Source: Oceanobacillus piezotolerans (GTDB lineage Bacteria; Bacillota; Bacilli; Bacillales; Amphibacillaceae). Taken from it: a stretch of 64,000 nt of DNA. Each line of letters opens with the position of its first letter. Positions within the stretch are counted from its first letter, which is position 1. The notes beneath the pieces were generated by a model that saw only the letters and a program-made list of their open reading frames with translations, did not search any database and was not told the DNA's origin. Both the position numbers and the translations under genes were made by a program. The DNA lies in NCBI RefSeq assembly GCF_003665065.1, contig NZ_RCHR01000002.1:558001-622000 (forward strand). The letters are read 5' to 3'. This document shows positions 44,205 to 53,965 of this stretch, one piece after another.

Positions 44205-44864
44205 TTACATCTTGACAATGTCACGTAAATATTCGACCGCTTCTTTTCGATTGTGAATATGGATTTTATTATAAATTTCACTTATGTAATTCTTTACTGT
44301 ACCATTACTTATGTATAGCTTATTAGAGATTTGCGTGTTCGTATAGTCCTGCAACAGAAGATAAGCAATTTCTATTTCTCTATTTGTTAATTGAGGATGA
44401 AAATCCTTCATACGTCTTTCAAATAGTTCCTTCTTATTTAGGCTTAATTCCTTTATTCTTGATGTAAGCAATCGCGCCACGTCTCCAGAAATAGTTGTTT
44501 CACCTTGATATACTTCACGAATGACGCGTCCTAATGAACCAGCGAGTTGACTGGTAACCAAATATCCATCCACACCACAATTTATCGCTCTAAATACCTG
44601 CTCTTCCACCATGAAAGCAGTTACAACAATCACTTTTATATTTGGATGGTTCTTTTTGATATACAAAATTGTTTTCATACCATCTTCATTTGGCATAGCT
44701 GTATCAACTAATATGACATCAGGCATTTTTTCCTCTATTTCAAGAACGGCATCTTTATGATTTACTGCAAATCCACTTACCTGAATCCCTTCCTCTTTTT
44801 CAAGCAATGCTATAGTGCCGTCCAAGAATATCTGGCTATTTTCCACTAGCACAACACTAATCAA
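44205..44864 (-). CDS. Orphan NarL/FixJ-family response regulator with atypical receiver
   Basis: The 219-residue protein has a receiver domain (1-120) with the phosphoacceptor Asp54 (ILVDTAMPNEDG) and Thr82, and a LuxR-type DNA-binding domain (about 150-215: LTNREIEIAYLLLQDYTNTQ then ISNGTVKNYISEIYNKI). The usual acidic pair near residue 8-9 is Glu-Asn, and the conserved Lys near residue 104 is Thr (GYLVTSQ). No kinase gene adjoins. Phosphorylation may be altered or unnecessary; this is inference. Confidence 0.87.
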   Translation of the reverse strand: MISVVLVENSQIFLDGTIALLEKEEGIQVSGFAVNHKDAVLEIEEKMPDVILVDTAMPNEDGMKTILYIKKNHPNIKVIVVTAFMVEEQVFRAINCGVDGYLVTSQLAGSLGRVIREVYQGETTISGDVARLLTSRIKELSLNKKELFERRMKDFHPQLTNREIEIAYLLLQDYTNTQISNKLYISNGTVKNYISEIYNKIHIHNRKEAVEYLRDIVKM

Positions 44865-45167
44865 TTTTACCTACCCCTTAACCCTGTTACTTAATAGCTT
44901 CCCTCAAAATTATCATTATAAACCTTCTAATTATTGCAGGTTAACAGGCGTTTGAAACTCCACAGAGTGAAGTACTTTATCTCTTTTATATTATGATTTT
45001 TGAAGTTATGGTTCCTACTATAACACGAAACCAAAGCAGGAAACAAAAACGAAGTCAAATTTATTTGCCGCAAAAATTATTCTGATATTGTATAATATTC
45101 TTAACAAAATAATTGACATCCAGACATTCTACCTCATATAATAAATTTCTCTTTCAGGAGGATTCCG
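44865..45167. other. Intergenic region between divergent regulator and dehydrogenase genes
   Basis: About 300 bases of AT-rich DNA holding both promoters; a TATAAT at 45091-45096 may serve the dehydrogenase. The palindromic composition suggests an operator, but I cannot define one. Confidence 0.4.
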
Positions 45168-46337
45168 ATGAAAATTTCCGTAGCAGGAACAGGTTACGTA
45201 GGTCTGTCAAATGCCGTACTTCTAGCACAGCACCATGAGGTGGTTGCCCTGGACATCATAGAAGAAAAAGCGAGAATGATTAATGGGAAAAAATCTCCAA
45301 TAGTTGATGAAATGATTCAGGATTATCTTATAAACAAAGAATTAAACCTTAGAGCGACAACAGATCCAAAAGAAGCCCATCAGGATGCGGATTATGTAAT
45401 CATTTCGACACCTACCAACTATGACCCAGTGAGAAACTATTTTGACACGAGTTCTGTTGAAGCTGCCATTCTGAATGTATTAGAAATTAATCCTGAGGCT
45501 GTTATGGTGATTAAATCCACGGTGCCGGTTGGATATACGGCAAAAGTGCAGGAAACGTTCCACACAAAAAATATTATATTTTCCCCGGAATTCCTTAGAG
45601 AGGGAAAAGCATTATATGATAATCTTCACCCGTCCCGAATCATTGTTGGCGAAGAGTCCACCAGGGCAAGAACATTCGCTGATCTACTAGTTGAAGGTGC
45701 AATTACAGAAGAGGTTCCCGTTTTGTTTACTAATTCTACAGAAGCAGAAGCAATAAAATTATTTGCCAATACTTACCTTGCTATGCGTGTTGCTTTCTTT
45801 AATGAGCTTGACAGCTATGCGGAAATTAGAGGATTGAATACCAAGCATATAATTGAAGGAATCGGACTCGATCCACGAATTGGCACACACTACAATAACC
45901 CATCCTTTGGATATGGCGGTTACTGCCTGCCAAAAGATACGAAACAACTGCTGGCTAACTATGAAGATGTGCCAAATAATATTATCAAAGGAATTGTGGA
46001 CGCCAATGCAACTAGAAAGGATCATATCTCAAGAATGATTTTAAAGCGCAACCCAACCATTGTTGGTATTTATCGCCTTACCATGAAGATGGATTCGGAT
46101 AATTTCAGACAATCTTCCATACAGGGAGTCATGAAACGCATTAAAGCAAAAGGAATCGAAGTGGTTGTTTATGAACCGGCATTAAAGGAAGAAAGCTTCT
46201 ACAACTCCAGAGTAATGAGTGACTTTGAGGAATTTAAGCAAATAAGTGATGTTATTGTAGCTAACCGTATGTCTAAAGAATTAAAGGATGTTGAAGAAAA
46301 GATTTATACAAGGGATTTGTTCAGCAGAGATGAGTAA
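45168..46337 (+). CDS. ugd: UDP-glucose/UDP-sugar 6-dehydrogenase
   Basis: The 389-residue enzyme oxidises a UDP-hexose to the uronate. It has the NAD-binding [10 protein letters not shown], substrate segments STPTNYDP and [30 protein letters not shown], and the catalytic Cys253 in [15 protein letters not shown]. Its length matches the short Ugd class used for capsule or teichuronic acid precursors. No other polysaccharide gene is near. AGGAGG lies eight bases before the ATG. Confidence 0.93.
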   Translation: MKISVAGTGYVGLSNAVLLAQHHEVVALDIIEEKARMINGKKSPIVDEMIQDYLINKELNLRATTDPKEAHQDADYVIISTPTNYDPVRNYFDTSSVEAAILNVLEINPEAVMVIKSTVPVGYTAKVQETFHTKNIIFSPEFLREGKALYDNLHPSRIIVGEESTRARTFADLLVEGAITEEVPVLFTNSTEAEAIKLFANTYLAMRVAFFNELDSYAEIRGLNTKHIIEGIGLDPRIGTHYNNPSFGYGGYCLPKDTKQLLANYEDVPNNIIKGIVDANATRKDHISRMILKRNPTIVGIYRLTMKMDSDNFRQSSIQGVMKRIKAKGIEVVVYEPALKEESFYNSRVMSDFEEFKQISDVIVANRMSKELKDVEEKIYTRDLFSRDE

Positions 46338-46355
46338 TCCTACGAATTATTACGT

Positions 46356-46453
46356 AAAAATAAAGTGAACTTCACTCAGTGGGGGGCTCCCTTCATCCTC
46401 CACTAAGTGATCGCATTACAAGGGTATGAATTGGATATAAGGCTCAGTTAACC
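46356..46453. repeat. Full copy of the CACTCAGTGGG/CAGTTAACC small repeat
   Basis: TAAAGTGAACTTCACTCAGT is followed by GGGG, a CCTCCACT complement that forms a hairpin, and CTCAGTTAACC at the end. It is the longest of three copies. Confidence 0.6.
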
Positions 46454-46460
46454 TTAAATG

Positions 46461-46805
46461 GAGGCTGGGACAAAAGTGTTTTATCAAAAGAAAAGATGCT
46501 TAGTGGAGAAATACCGTTCCGGAAATATACTTCGCTTTCCGCGGGCAACGTCTCAGCCTCGGGCCAACAGGACGTTGGTCATAAAGGCGTTGCCCCAGGG
46601 AGGGGCGATCTTAGCCTTTGAACCTTTCGCACTTCCTGCGGGGTCTTCGCTTGTTGCTTTTCCCGCAGGACAAGGAAGGCTTCGGCAGCGATACATCGCA
46701 CGAAGAAAAAGTGCTTTTCTTTTTCGAGGAGTCTACGTATATTTCCTCCACTAACTTGGTGCTTCGTTTGTCTTTTGGATTAAAACATTTAGTTATGTCC
46801 CAGCC
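46461..46805. repeat. Long-form interspersed palindromic element with nested inverted ends
   Basis: Outer ends GAGGCTGGGACA and TGTCCCAGCC are inverted; inside them TTAGTGGAG (46500) mirrors CTCCACTAA (46754), and the core matches the copy at 37331-37580 closely, with the GCGGGGTCTTCGC core. The whole could fold as one large hairpin of about 345 bases. Confidence 0.8.
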
Positions 46806-46812
46806 TTGCTCT

Positions 46813-47982
46813 TTATCTATTTTGAAACTCAAAATATGCACTGATTAGTGTTTTGGCAGCGATTGGCATTGCTCGCTCATCGAAATCAAATTTTGGATGA
46901 TGATGTGGGTAGTCATGGCCTTCTTTATTCGCACCTGTAAAGAAATATGCGCCGGGTTTTTTCATCAGGTAATAAGCGAAATCCTCGCCACCCATTGATG
47001 GCTTCATCTCTTCAATCGTGTGCAACTCATCTACTTTAGCAGCAGCATCCATTACCAGCAATGCCTCTTCTTTGTGATTCACTACTGGCGGATATCCTTT
47101 GCTGTAGTTAAACTCATAAGAAGCTTCACTTGCAACACATACCCCTTTGATTATTTTCTCTATTTCTTTAATGATTTGTTCCTGAATACTAACATTAAGA
47201 TATCTTACCGTACCAATGATTTTTGCCGAATCAGCAATGACATTAAAGGTATCACCTGCGTGAAAAGAACCAACAGAAAGAACAGCAGTTTCCAGTGGGT
47301 CAATCCTTCTGCTAACAATTTGCTGGAGTTCTGTAATAAGCTGTGCACCAATTACTATGGAATCCTTTGTTTCATGTGGGTAAGCCCCATGTCCTCCCTG
47401 TCCCTTAATGGTAATTTCAAACCGGTCCGCACCAGCCATGAAAACATCTCTTGTAATCTGCAGCTTGCCAAGTGGCGTAGTTGCCCAAAGATGTGTCCCA
47501 AAAATCGCATCTATATGATCAAGCGCACCGGACTCCACAATTGCAATTGCACCACCAGGCACTTGTTCTTCTGCATGCTGGTGAATAAACTCAATCGTTC
47601 CAGGCAGTTCATCCTGAAATTCTTTCATGACTTTTGCCAGCGTTAGCAAGGTTGAGGTGTGGCCATCATGTCCACAAGCATGCATAACACCAGGCACTTT
47701 AGATTTATACTCCACATCTTTCTTATCCTGAATTGGCAACGCATCAAAGTCCGCTCTTAGTCCAACCGTTTTTCCTGGTTTCCCGCCCTTCAATGTAGCG
47801 ATAACTCCATTTCCCCCAACTTTCGTTCTATAAGGGATTCCAAGCTCCTCATAAAAGTCAGCGATATATTGTGCTGTCTTCATCTCTTGAAAAGAAAGCT
47901 CCGGGTATTGATGTAAATACCTTCTGCGCTCTACTGTTTCCGGATATAATTCATCTATCTTCTTATATATATTATTTAACAA
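46813..47982 (-). CDS. M20D amidohydrolase (N-acyl amino acid hydrolase type)
   Basis: A 389-residue metallopeptidase with the M20D ligands: RADFDALPI, MHACGHDGHTSTLL (Cys and His ligands), EEQVPGGA, and SMGGEDFAYY at the end; the dimerisation domain with GQGGHGAYPHETKD lies between. Members hydrolyse N-acetyl or N-acyl amino acids such as hippurate or N-acetyl-diaminopimelate. Here there is no dap operon, so the acyl substrate is open. ATG with AAAGGGGGAGTC upstream; monocistronic. Confidence 0.9.
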   Translation of the reverse strand: MLNNIYKKIDELYPETVERRRYLHQYPELSFQEMKTAQYIADFYEELGIPYRTKVGGNGVIATLKGGKPGKTVGLRADFDALPIQDKKDVEYKSKVPGVMHACGHDGHTSTLLTLAKVMKEFQDELPGTIEFIHQHAEEQVPGGAIAIVESGALDHIDAIFGTHLWATTPLGKLQITRDVFMAGADRFEITIKGQGGHGAYPHETKDSIVIGAQLITELQQIVSRRIDPLETAVLSVGSFHAGDTFNVIADSAKIIGTVRYLNVSIQEQIIKEIEKIIKGVCVASEASYEFNYSKGYPPVVNHKEEALLVMDAAAKVDELHTIEEMKPSMGGEDFAYYLMKKPGAYFFTGANKEGHDYPHHHPKFDFDERAMPIAAKTLISAYFEFQNR

Positions 47983-48312
47983 AATGACTCCCCCTTTTTT
48001 ACTTATAATGTTTATTATAGCAAAAGATATGGATAGTTAGTTTCACTTATTCTTGTATGTACGATGAGATGCCTTTATTCTTGGATTTTCCATTGGTTAA
48101 TCACTCTCTCCCATCACAAATTTCTACGATTAACGAACCAAGATTGCTTCATAATAACATCGTGTATCTCATATAATGATAATTGCTTTCCATTTATAGG
48201 ACTAATGCTCGATAGACAATTGGCCAGTTTCTTTGTATTTTTATAGTACAACCATTATTTTTTGCATAATTCACTATTTTCTTTAAAAAAAACTAAAGAA
48301 AGGAGGAGAAGA
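47983..48312. other. Divergent promoter region of M20D gene and the cell-wall salvage genes
   Basis: About 330 bases without a gene. TGAAAGCGGTTAAA (48314-48327), at the amiE start codon, matches the CcpA cre consensus at 13 of 14 positions and would let glucose repress the downstream operon. The rest is AT-rich. Confidence 0.4.
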
Positions 48313-50007
48313 ATGAAAGCGGTTAAATGCACTTTTATCTACGGATCAATATCAGTTCTTTTAGCTTCCGCTTTGCTGATTCATCCAGCAGGCTCTGTTT
48401 TCGCTGACACAACTTCTTTCGAGCCTTCCATCGAAAAAGAGACTAAAAAAGATTTAACATCACACTTCCATCCAGCGTTTTCATGGGGAAATCAACCTCC
48501 CTCATCACCCGTACTACATCCTGGTTCGATAGGAGGTGCAGGAATGATAGAAGGTCCTTTACTGAAGATAGATCCGGTAATCCAATCGTTTATCGAAAGC
48601 GGGACGATGCCGGGCGCAGTCACCTTTGTTGCCAGAAGGGGGCATATTGTACAGCACGAGTCATATGGGTATTCTTATTTATATGAGGATGATAAAACAG
48701 TGACCGATGAGCCAATTGAAATGAAGAAAGATACGATTTTCGACCTTGCATCCATTAGTAAGATTTTTACCACAACAGCTGCCATGATTTTATATGAAGA
48801 CGGTCACTTTCAGCTGGACGACCCTGTCGCAGATTATATCCCGGAATTTGCTGAAAATGGGAAAGAAGAGGTAACCATTCGCCAGCTCATGACACATACT
48901 TCGGGATTCACAGCATGGGCTCCGCTTTACACCATCGGAGAGAATCGAGATGAACGACTTCAATATGTTTTTCAGTATCCATTAACTAACGAACCAGGGA
49001 AAAAATACACCTACAGTGACTTGAATATGATTACGCTGGGTGCATTAGTAGAACGTCTTTCTGGACAAGGTCTAGACCAATTTGTTTATGAAAAGATCAC
49101 ACAGCCCTTAAGGATGAATGACACCATGTATAACCCGCCTGAAACATTAAAACAGCGGATTGCCGCAACCGAATATCAACCTTCGACGAATCGGGGGCTG
49201 GTTTGGGGACAAGTTCATGATGAAAATGCTTGGTCTTTAGATGGTGTGGCTGGCCATGCAGGAGTATTTTCTACCGCTAGTGATTTGGCCATCTTAGCCC
49301 ATATGTATGTCAATGAAGGCAGATATGGTGGAAAACGAATTTTACAACCGGAAACCGTCAAGCTCCTAACCGAAAATCAGATCCCAGAGTTTCCGGGAAA
49401 TGAGCATGGCCTAGGCTGGGAATTATCACAAGGATGGTATATGGATGCTTTATCTGAGGCCTCCTCTATTGGGCATACAGGATACACTGGAACTTCTATT
49501 GTTATTAATCAAAGCAATGACACCATCGCCATTCTTTTAACAAACCGTGTACATCCATCACGTCAAACGGTTTCAACTAATCCAGCACGGCAACAATTTG
49601 CAAGGCTAGTGGCAGATGCTATCCCAGTTTCTACACCAAACAACAAGAATGCATGGTTCTCCGGATATGGAGACAGGTTGAACAAGACATTGACAGCTGA
49701 AGTGGAAATAGACAAAGCTTCTACTTTATCCTTTAACACCTGGTATCGTATCGAACAAGGTTATGATAACGGTATCATCGAGGTTTCCAATGATGGAGAA
49801 AATTGGAATGCTATAAACAGATATACTGGCAGCAGTCTGGATTGGAAGACCGAAGAATTTACCCTTCCTGCTGACACAACCCATATTCGTTTCCGTTATG
49901 TAACAGATGGCGGAGTAAATGGACGCGGATGGTATGTCACTAATGTACGTTTAAATGGTACTCCATTAGACTTGGTTTCTAAAGGTTGGGAAGAAAGAAA
50001 TCATTAA
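48313..50007 (+). CDS. amiE: Secreted serine hydrolase, AmiE-like muramyl-L-alanine amidase
   Basis: The 564-residue precursor has a signal peptide (cut near VFADT, about residue 32) and a class-C beta-lactamase/PBP-like domain: Ser147-x-x-Lys150 in LASISKIF, YTYSDLNM as the YxN-type motif, and SIGHTGYTG as the HxG motif. In Bacillus subtilis AmiE (YbbE) of this family removes the peptide from MurNAc. Residues about 455-560 form an extra jelly-roll domain (STLSFNTWYRIEQGYDNG, VTDGGVNGRGWYV) resembling the MAM-like domain in the subtilase at 30152, probably for carbohydrate or wall binding. ATG at 48313 with AGGAGGAGAAGA. First gene of a three-gene operon. Confidence 0.85.
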   Translation: MKAVKCTFIYGSISVLLASALLIHPAGSVFADTTSFEPSIEKETKKDLTSHFHPAFSWGNQPPSSPVLHPGSIGGAGMIEGPLLKIDPVIQSFIESGTMPGAVTFVARRGHIVQHESYGYSYLYEDDKTVTDEPIEMKKDTIFDLASISKIFTTTAAMILYEDGHFQLDDPVADYIPEFAENGKEEVTIRQLMTHTSGFTAWAPLYTIGENRDERLQYVFQYPLTNEPGKKYTYSDLNMITLGALVERLSGQGLDQFVYEKITQPLRMNDTMYNPPETLKQRIAATEYQPSTNRGLVWGQVHDENAWSLDGVAGHAGVFSTASDLAILAHMYVNEGRYGGKRILQPETVKLLTENQIPEFPGNEHGLGWELSQGWYMDALSEASSIGHTGYTGTSIVINQSNDTIAILLTNRVHPSRQTVSTNPARQQFARLVADAIPVSTPNNKNAWFSGYGDRLNKTLTAEVEIDKASTLSFNTWYRIEQGYDNGIIEVSNDGENWNAINRYTGSSLDWKTEEFTLPADTTHIRFRYVTDGGVNGRGWYVTNVRLNGTPLDLVSKGWEERNH

Positions 50008-50026
50008 AAACTTAGGAGGATTAAAA

Positions 50027-52105
50027 ATGAATAATAGATTAAAAATGAGTTTTATCCTATTCACCATTGGCACGTTACTCCTAAGCTCATTTAGTATGGC
50101 AAAAACAACTGTTCATGCAGAAGACTCCAGTCAAATTAAAGATGTCATTATTTCTCAAAACATTCCAGAAATGACGGTAAATGCAGAAGAAAATCAAATT
50201 CAGTTAAACGGTCTTCACATTTATCAGGATGGTCATTTTAAAGAAGTAACTGAAAACGTGAAGTGGCATTCAAAAAACAAAAATGTCGCAACTGTAGATG
50301 AGGATGGAGTAGTCACCCTCACTGGTCAAAATGGACGCTCCTTCATCACTGTAGAGGCTGGCACATTTCATGATGAAATCGCTGTTCACCAGAAGCCTTC
50401 AGGATTAGAGATCGTCAAACAGAAGGGTGACCGATATAACGTCATTGATCAGGCAATCGCAGGGATGACATTAAAAGAGAAAATCGGACAGATGCTGATG
50501 CCAGATTTTAGAAACTATAACGGAAAAAATGTAACAGAAATGCTTCCAGAAATTGAACAGCTTATTCAGGAATATCATCTCGGCGGCATTATTCTTTTCC
50601 GGGAGAATGTGGTCACAACAGAACAAACAGCAAGACTTGTAGCTGCTTATCAAGATGCTGCTGAAAAGTATGGATTACTCATGACCATTGACCAAGAGGG
50701 GGGAATTGTAACCCGTCTTCAATCTGGAACAGACATGCCGGGAAATATGGCACTTGGGGCCACACGTTCACCTGAAATTGCAGAAAACGTAGGAAGAGTC
50801 ATTGGAGAAGAACTGGAAGCACTTGGTATTAATATGAACTTGGCACCTGTTCTTGATGTGAATAACAATCCCGATAATCCTGTTATTGGAGTCAGGTCTT
50901 TTGGTGAATCGCCAGAGCTAGTGGCAGAGATGGGGCTGGCTTATACAAGAGGTTTGCAGAGCACCGGCGTAGCGGCGACCGCTAAGCATTTTCCTGGTCA
51001 TGGAGACACAGCTGTCGACTCTCATTTAGGTTTACCAGAAGTTCCACATGACAAAGAACGTCTGCTTGAAGTGGAGCTCTATCCTTTCCAGCAAGCAATG
51101 GATAGTGGGATCGATGCGATTATGACTGCCCATGTTACCTTCCCGAAAATTGATGACACAAAAGTGATCTCCAAAAAGGATGGAACGGAAATTTCTTTGC
51201 CTGCGACCCTTTCTCATAAAGTACTAACTGGATTAATGCGCGAGGAAATGGGATATGACGGTGTGATTATTACCGATGCATTAAATATGCTTGCCATTCA
51301 GGATCATTTTGGTCCAGTCGATGCCGTGATTCGTGCAGTAAATGCGGGAACAGATATTGTTCTTATGCCTGTTGGACTTGAGGAAGTTGCAGATGGATTA
51401 TTGAATGCTGTGGAAACAGGGGAGATTACAGAAGAAAGAATAGAAGAATCTGTGAAACGAATCTTAACGCTAAAAATTGAACGCGGAATTATCAAAGAAG
51501 AAACTCCTGCACCAATTGAAGAAATCGTTGCGAACGCAGAGCAGGTTGTAGGTTCACAGGAACATAAAAAGGTCGAAAAAGAAGCAGCAGAACGTTCCAT
51601 TACGCTGGTGAAGAATGAAGATGCTCTCCCACTCCAAGTAAATGCAGGTGATAACATTGTAGTGATTGGCAATACGTATCGAGATAGCCTTTACGATGCT
51701 ATAAGAGCACATCATTCAAAAACAGAGTTGATTTCAGCATCCGGACCTTTAAGCGCTGCACAGCTGAAGTATCTGCAAGAGGAAGCCGATGCGGTGATTA
51801 TTGGCTCTCATACGTCCAACGTTAACGGCCGCTCACCAAACAGCTCGCAAATGCAAATGATTAATCAAGTTATTGAGAATCTGGATGCTCCTGTGATTGC
51901 TGTAGGGATCCGAAATCCATATGACATTATGGCATTCCCAGAGATTGATGCTTATCTGGCACAATACGGATTTAGAGATGCAAGCTTTAAAGCAACTGCC
52001 GCAACCATTTTTGGTGATAACAACCCAACAGGCTTATTGCCAATAACGATTCCAAGCCAAGCTGGGGAAACTTTATATGAATTTGGTCACGGCTTATCTT
52101 ATTAA
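50027..52105 (+). CDS. nagZ: Secreted exo-beta-N-acetylglucosaminidase NagZ (GH3)
   Basis: The 692-residue precursor has a signal peptide (to about TVHAED, residue 31), a BIG2-like Ig domain (about 40-125) and a GH3 domain (about 150-690) with TIDQEGGIVTRLQSGTDMPG, KHFPGHGDTAVDSH (the His-Asp dyad of bacterial GH3 hexosaminidases) and the nucleophile Asp in ITDALNM. It cuts GlcNAc from the non-reducing end of muropeptides outside the cell. AGGAGGATTAAAA lies before the ATG. It follows amiE by 19 bases, and namZ follows by 18. Confidence 0.93.
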   Translation: MNNRLKMSFILFTIGTLLLSSFSMAKTTVHAEDSSQIKDVIISQNIPEMTVNAEENQIQLNGLHIYQDGHFKEVTENVKWHSKNKNVATVDEDGVVTLTGQNGRSFITVEAGTFHDEIAVHQKPSGLEIVKQKGDRYNVIDQAIAGMTLKEKIGQMLMPDFRNYNGKNVTEMLPEIEQLIQEYHLGGIILFRENVVTTEQTARLVAAYQDAAEKYGLLMTIDQEGGIVTRLQSGTDMPGNMALGATRSPEIAENVGRVIGEELEALGINMNLAPVLDVNNNPDNPVIGVRSFGESPELVAEMGLAYTRGLQSTGVAATAKHFPGHGDTAVDSHLGLPEVPHDKERLLEVELYPFQQAMDSGIDAIMTAHVTFPKIDDTKVISKKDGTEISLPATLSHKVLTGLMREEMGYDGVIITDALNMLAIQDHFGPVDAVIRAVNAGTDIVLMPVGLEEVADGLLNAVETGEITEERIEESVKRILTLKIERGIIKEETPAPIEEIVANAEQVVGSQEHKKVEKEAAERSITLVKNEDALPLQVNAGDNIVVIGNTYRDSLYDAIRAHHSKTELISASGPLSAAQLKYLQEEADAVIIGSHTSNVNGRSPNSSQMQMINQVIENLDAPVIAVGIRNPYDIMAFPEIDAYLAQYGFRDASFKATAATIFGDNNPTGLLPITIPSQAGETLYEFGHGLSY

Positions 52106-52123
52106 CTAGGGGGAGTATATGAG

Positions 52124-53386
52124 ATGAAAAAATTAATGATTGTATTCGCAACCGTATTATTGGTGCTCAGCTCATTGACAGCTGTCATGGCCGATAAAGG
52201 AAACTCAAATGGCAAAGGAAAAGGCAAGAAGGAATTACAATTAGGGGTAGAGGTTTTGCTCAATGATCAAAAGGATCTAATTGAAGGGAAACGGGTTGGA
52301 TTGATTACCAACCCCACTGGAGTAGACAAGGAATTAAACAGTATTGTCGACCGCCTGCATAATGACCCTGATGTAGAATTGACTGCCCTTTATGGTCCAG
52401 AGCACGGCGTACGCGGGGATGCACAAGCAGGAGCATATGTGGAATTCTACACGGACGAAACAACAGGACTTCCCGTATACAGTCTTTACGGTCAAACAAG
52501 AAAGCCAACACCGGAAATGCTTGAGAATGTAGATGTTCTGTTATTTGATATTCAGGATGTTGGTACACGCTTCTATACGTATATTTACACGATGGCCTAT
52601 GCAATGGAAGCTGCAGCAGAGAACGGAAAGGAATTTATCGTACTTGACCGCCCAAATCCTCTAGGAGGTCATAAAGTCGAAGGACCGGTTTTAGAAACGA
52701 AATATGCTTCCTTTGTCGGAAATTATCCAATTCCACTACGCCACGGGATGACGGTTGGAGAGTTAGCACAATTGTTTAATGAAGAATTTGAAATCGGTGC
52801 TGATTTAACGGTAGTGGAAATGGAAGGCTGGAACCGAAATATGTATTATGATGACACGAAATTAGAATTTGTCCTGCCTTCACCCAATATGCCAACCCTT
52901 GAAACGGCTGTCGTTTATCCAGGGGCTGCACTAATTGAAGGGACAAATGTATCCGAAGGCCGAGGCACAACTAAACCATTTGAGTTCATTGGCGCTCCTT
53001 TTGTGAATAGTACGGAATTTGCGGCTGCATTAAATAAATTGGACTTGCCGGGGGTTAAATTCCGAGCTGCTTCCTTTACCCCTTCTATCTCGAAGCATAG
53101 CGGAACATTAAGTCACGGAGTGCAAATTCATGTGACGAATAAGAAGGCATACAAACCAATCGAGACTGGGCTTCATATTGTAAAGACATTACACGATATG
53201 TATCCCGAAGACTTCCAGTTTAGAGCGGAAAACAGTGCAGGCATCTCTTTCTTTGATAATCTGATTGGTAATGGCTGGATTCGTGAAGCTATTGAGAATG
53301 GAGAAAGTGTGAAGGATATGGAAAAACAATGGAAGAAAGAACTGAAGGAATTTGAGAAAGTTAGAAAAGACTATTTGATTTATTAA
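52124..53386 (+). CDS. namZ: Exo-N-acetylmuramidase NamZ (DUF1343, YbbC)
   Basis: The 420-residue precursor has a signal peptide (KKLMIVFATVLLVLSSLTAV) and a full DUF1343 domain with LGVEVLLNDQKDLIEGKRVG, LYGPEHGVRGDAQAG, YSLYGQTRKPT, DVGTRFYTYIYTM, and EGTNVSEGRGTTKPF. In Bacillus subtilis YbbC/NamZ releases MurNAc from the non-reducing end, acting on the product of NagZ. It ends in a terminator. Its position after amiE and nagZ matches the Bacillus operon. Confidence 0.92.
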   Translation: MKKLMIVFATVLLVLSSLTAVMADKGNSNGKGKGKKELQLGVEVLLNDQKDLIEGKRVGLITNPTGVDKELNSIVDRLHNDPDVELTALYGPEHGVRGDAQAGAYVEFYTDETTGLPVYSLYGQTRKPTPEMLENVDVLLFDIQDVGTRFYTYIYTMAYAMEAAAENGKEFIVLDRPNPLGGHKVEGPVLETKYASFVGNYPIPLRHGMTVGELAQLFNEEFEIGADLTVVEMEGWNRNMYYDDTKLEFVLPSPNMPTLETAVVYPGAALIEGTNVSEGRGTTKPFEFIGAPFVNSTEFAAALNKLDLPGVKFRAASFTPSISKHSGTLSHGVQIHVTNKKAYKPIETGLHIVKTLHDMYPEDFQFRAENSAGISFFDNLIGNGWIREAIENGESVKDMEKQWKKELKEFEKVRKDYLIY

Positions 53387-53392
53387 GTTAGG

Positions 53393-53420
53393 AAAGGACG
53401 CGTGAGTAGCGTCCTTTTTT
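53393..53420 (+). terminator. Terminator of the amiE-nagZ-namZ operon
   Basis: AAAGGACGC and GCGTCCTTT flank a seven-base loop; six T follow directly. Confidence 0.88.
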
Positions 53421-53462
53421 GTTCCGCTTTTTGGGATTGGGGCAGGAATACTCAGGACTGGG

Positions 53463-53935
53463 GCGACTTTTGTGAATTTCGAGTGTTTTTGTTTATTCAC
53501 GCGTAATTTTCTTGGTTATGGGTTAACTTTCAAAGGTCTTATAGCAACTTCTGTATGAACCAGTGCAACTTTATTGAAAAGCAGGGTGACTTTCGGTAAA
53601 GTTTGCGCAGCTTTTGCTAGAAGGGGGTGACTTCGTTAGACTTGCTCCACCCAATTTATTCTCGCTCGGTCAATATTAAAAGTTACTCTAATTCACTTCA
53701 TTGTTGCTGGGTAACCATGAAAACTTGCTCCATTCTCCCTGAATGTTGCTCCTCTTGTGCATAAACTTACACCATTATTCGAAAAGTCACCCCATTCCAC
53801 CAATACTCAAGCCTTTGTCCACCAAGTCTTTTTAATCGAAGTCACTCCCCTCTACAATTAAGAACTAGAACCTTTCTCCTGACGTTACGCTTCTCTTATC
53901 AATACTCGCTCCATCCTCAACCATCTTGTCCTCCC
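53463..53935. repeat. Array of degenerate 21-bp units, reversing direction midway
   Basis: On the plus strand the core G(C/T)(A/G)ACTTT starts at 53463, 53483, 53503, 53522, 53544, 53565, 53586, 53607 and 53627, steps of 19-22 bases. From 53640 the same unit reads on the other strand: reference points (C of TTGC-type cores) at 53645, 53665, 53686, 53707, 53728, 53749, 53770, 53790, then less regularly 53845, 53888, 53909 and 53930. The units share the core but differ between cores. No ORF or known regulatory site explains it. Confidence 0.75.
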
Positions 53936-53965
53936 TTACAAATCTACCAAATCCAGCTAAAAAAA

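Larger units (their letters stand above)
46338..46812. other. Non-coding stretch filled by two repeat elements
   Basis: The gap between ugd and the M20 gene contains the small CACTCAGTGGG repeat (46356-46453) and the long palindromic element (46461-46805) almost end to end. Confidence 0.6.

Noticed and set aside
53463..53935. CRISPR array
   Set aside because: The units are only about 21 bases apart, vary throughout, have no constant repeat/unique spacer alternation, reverse direction, and no cas gene is present.
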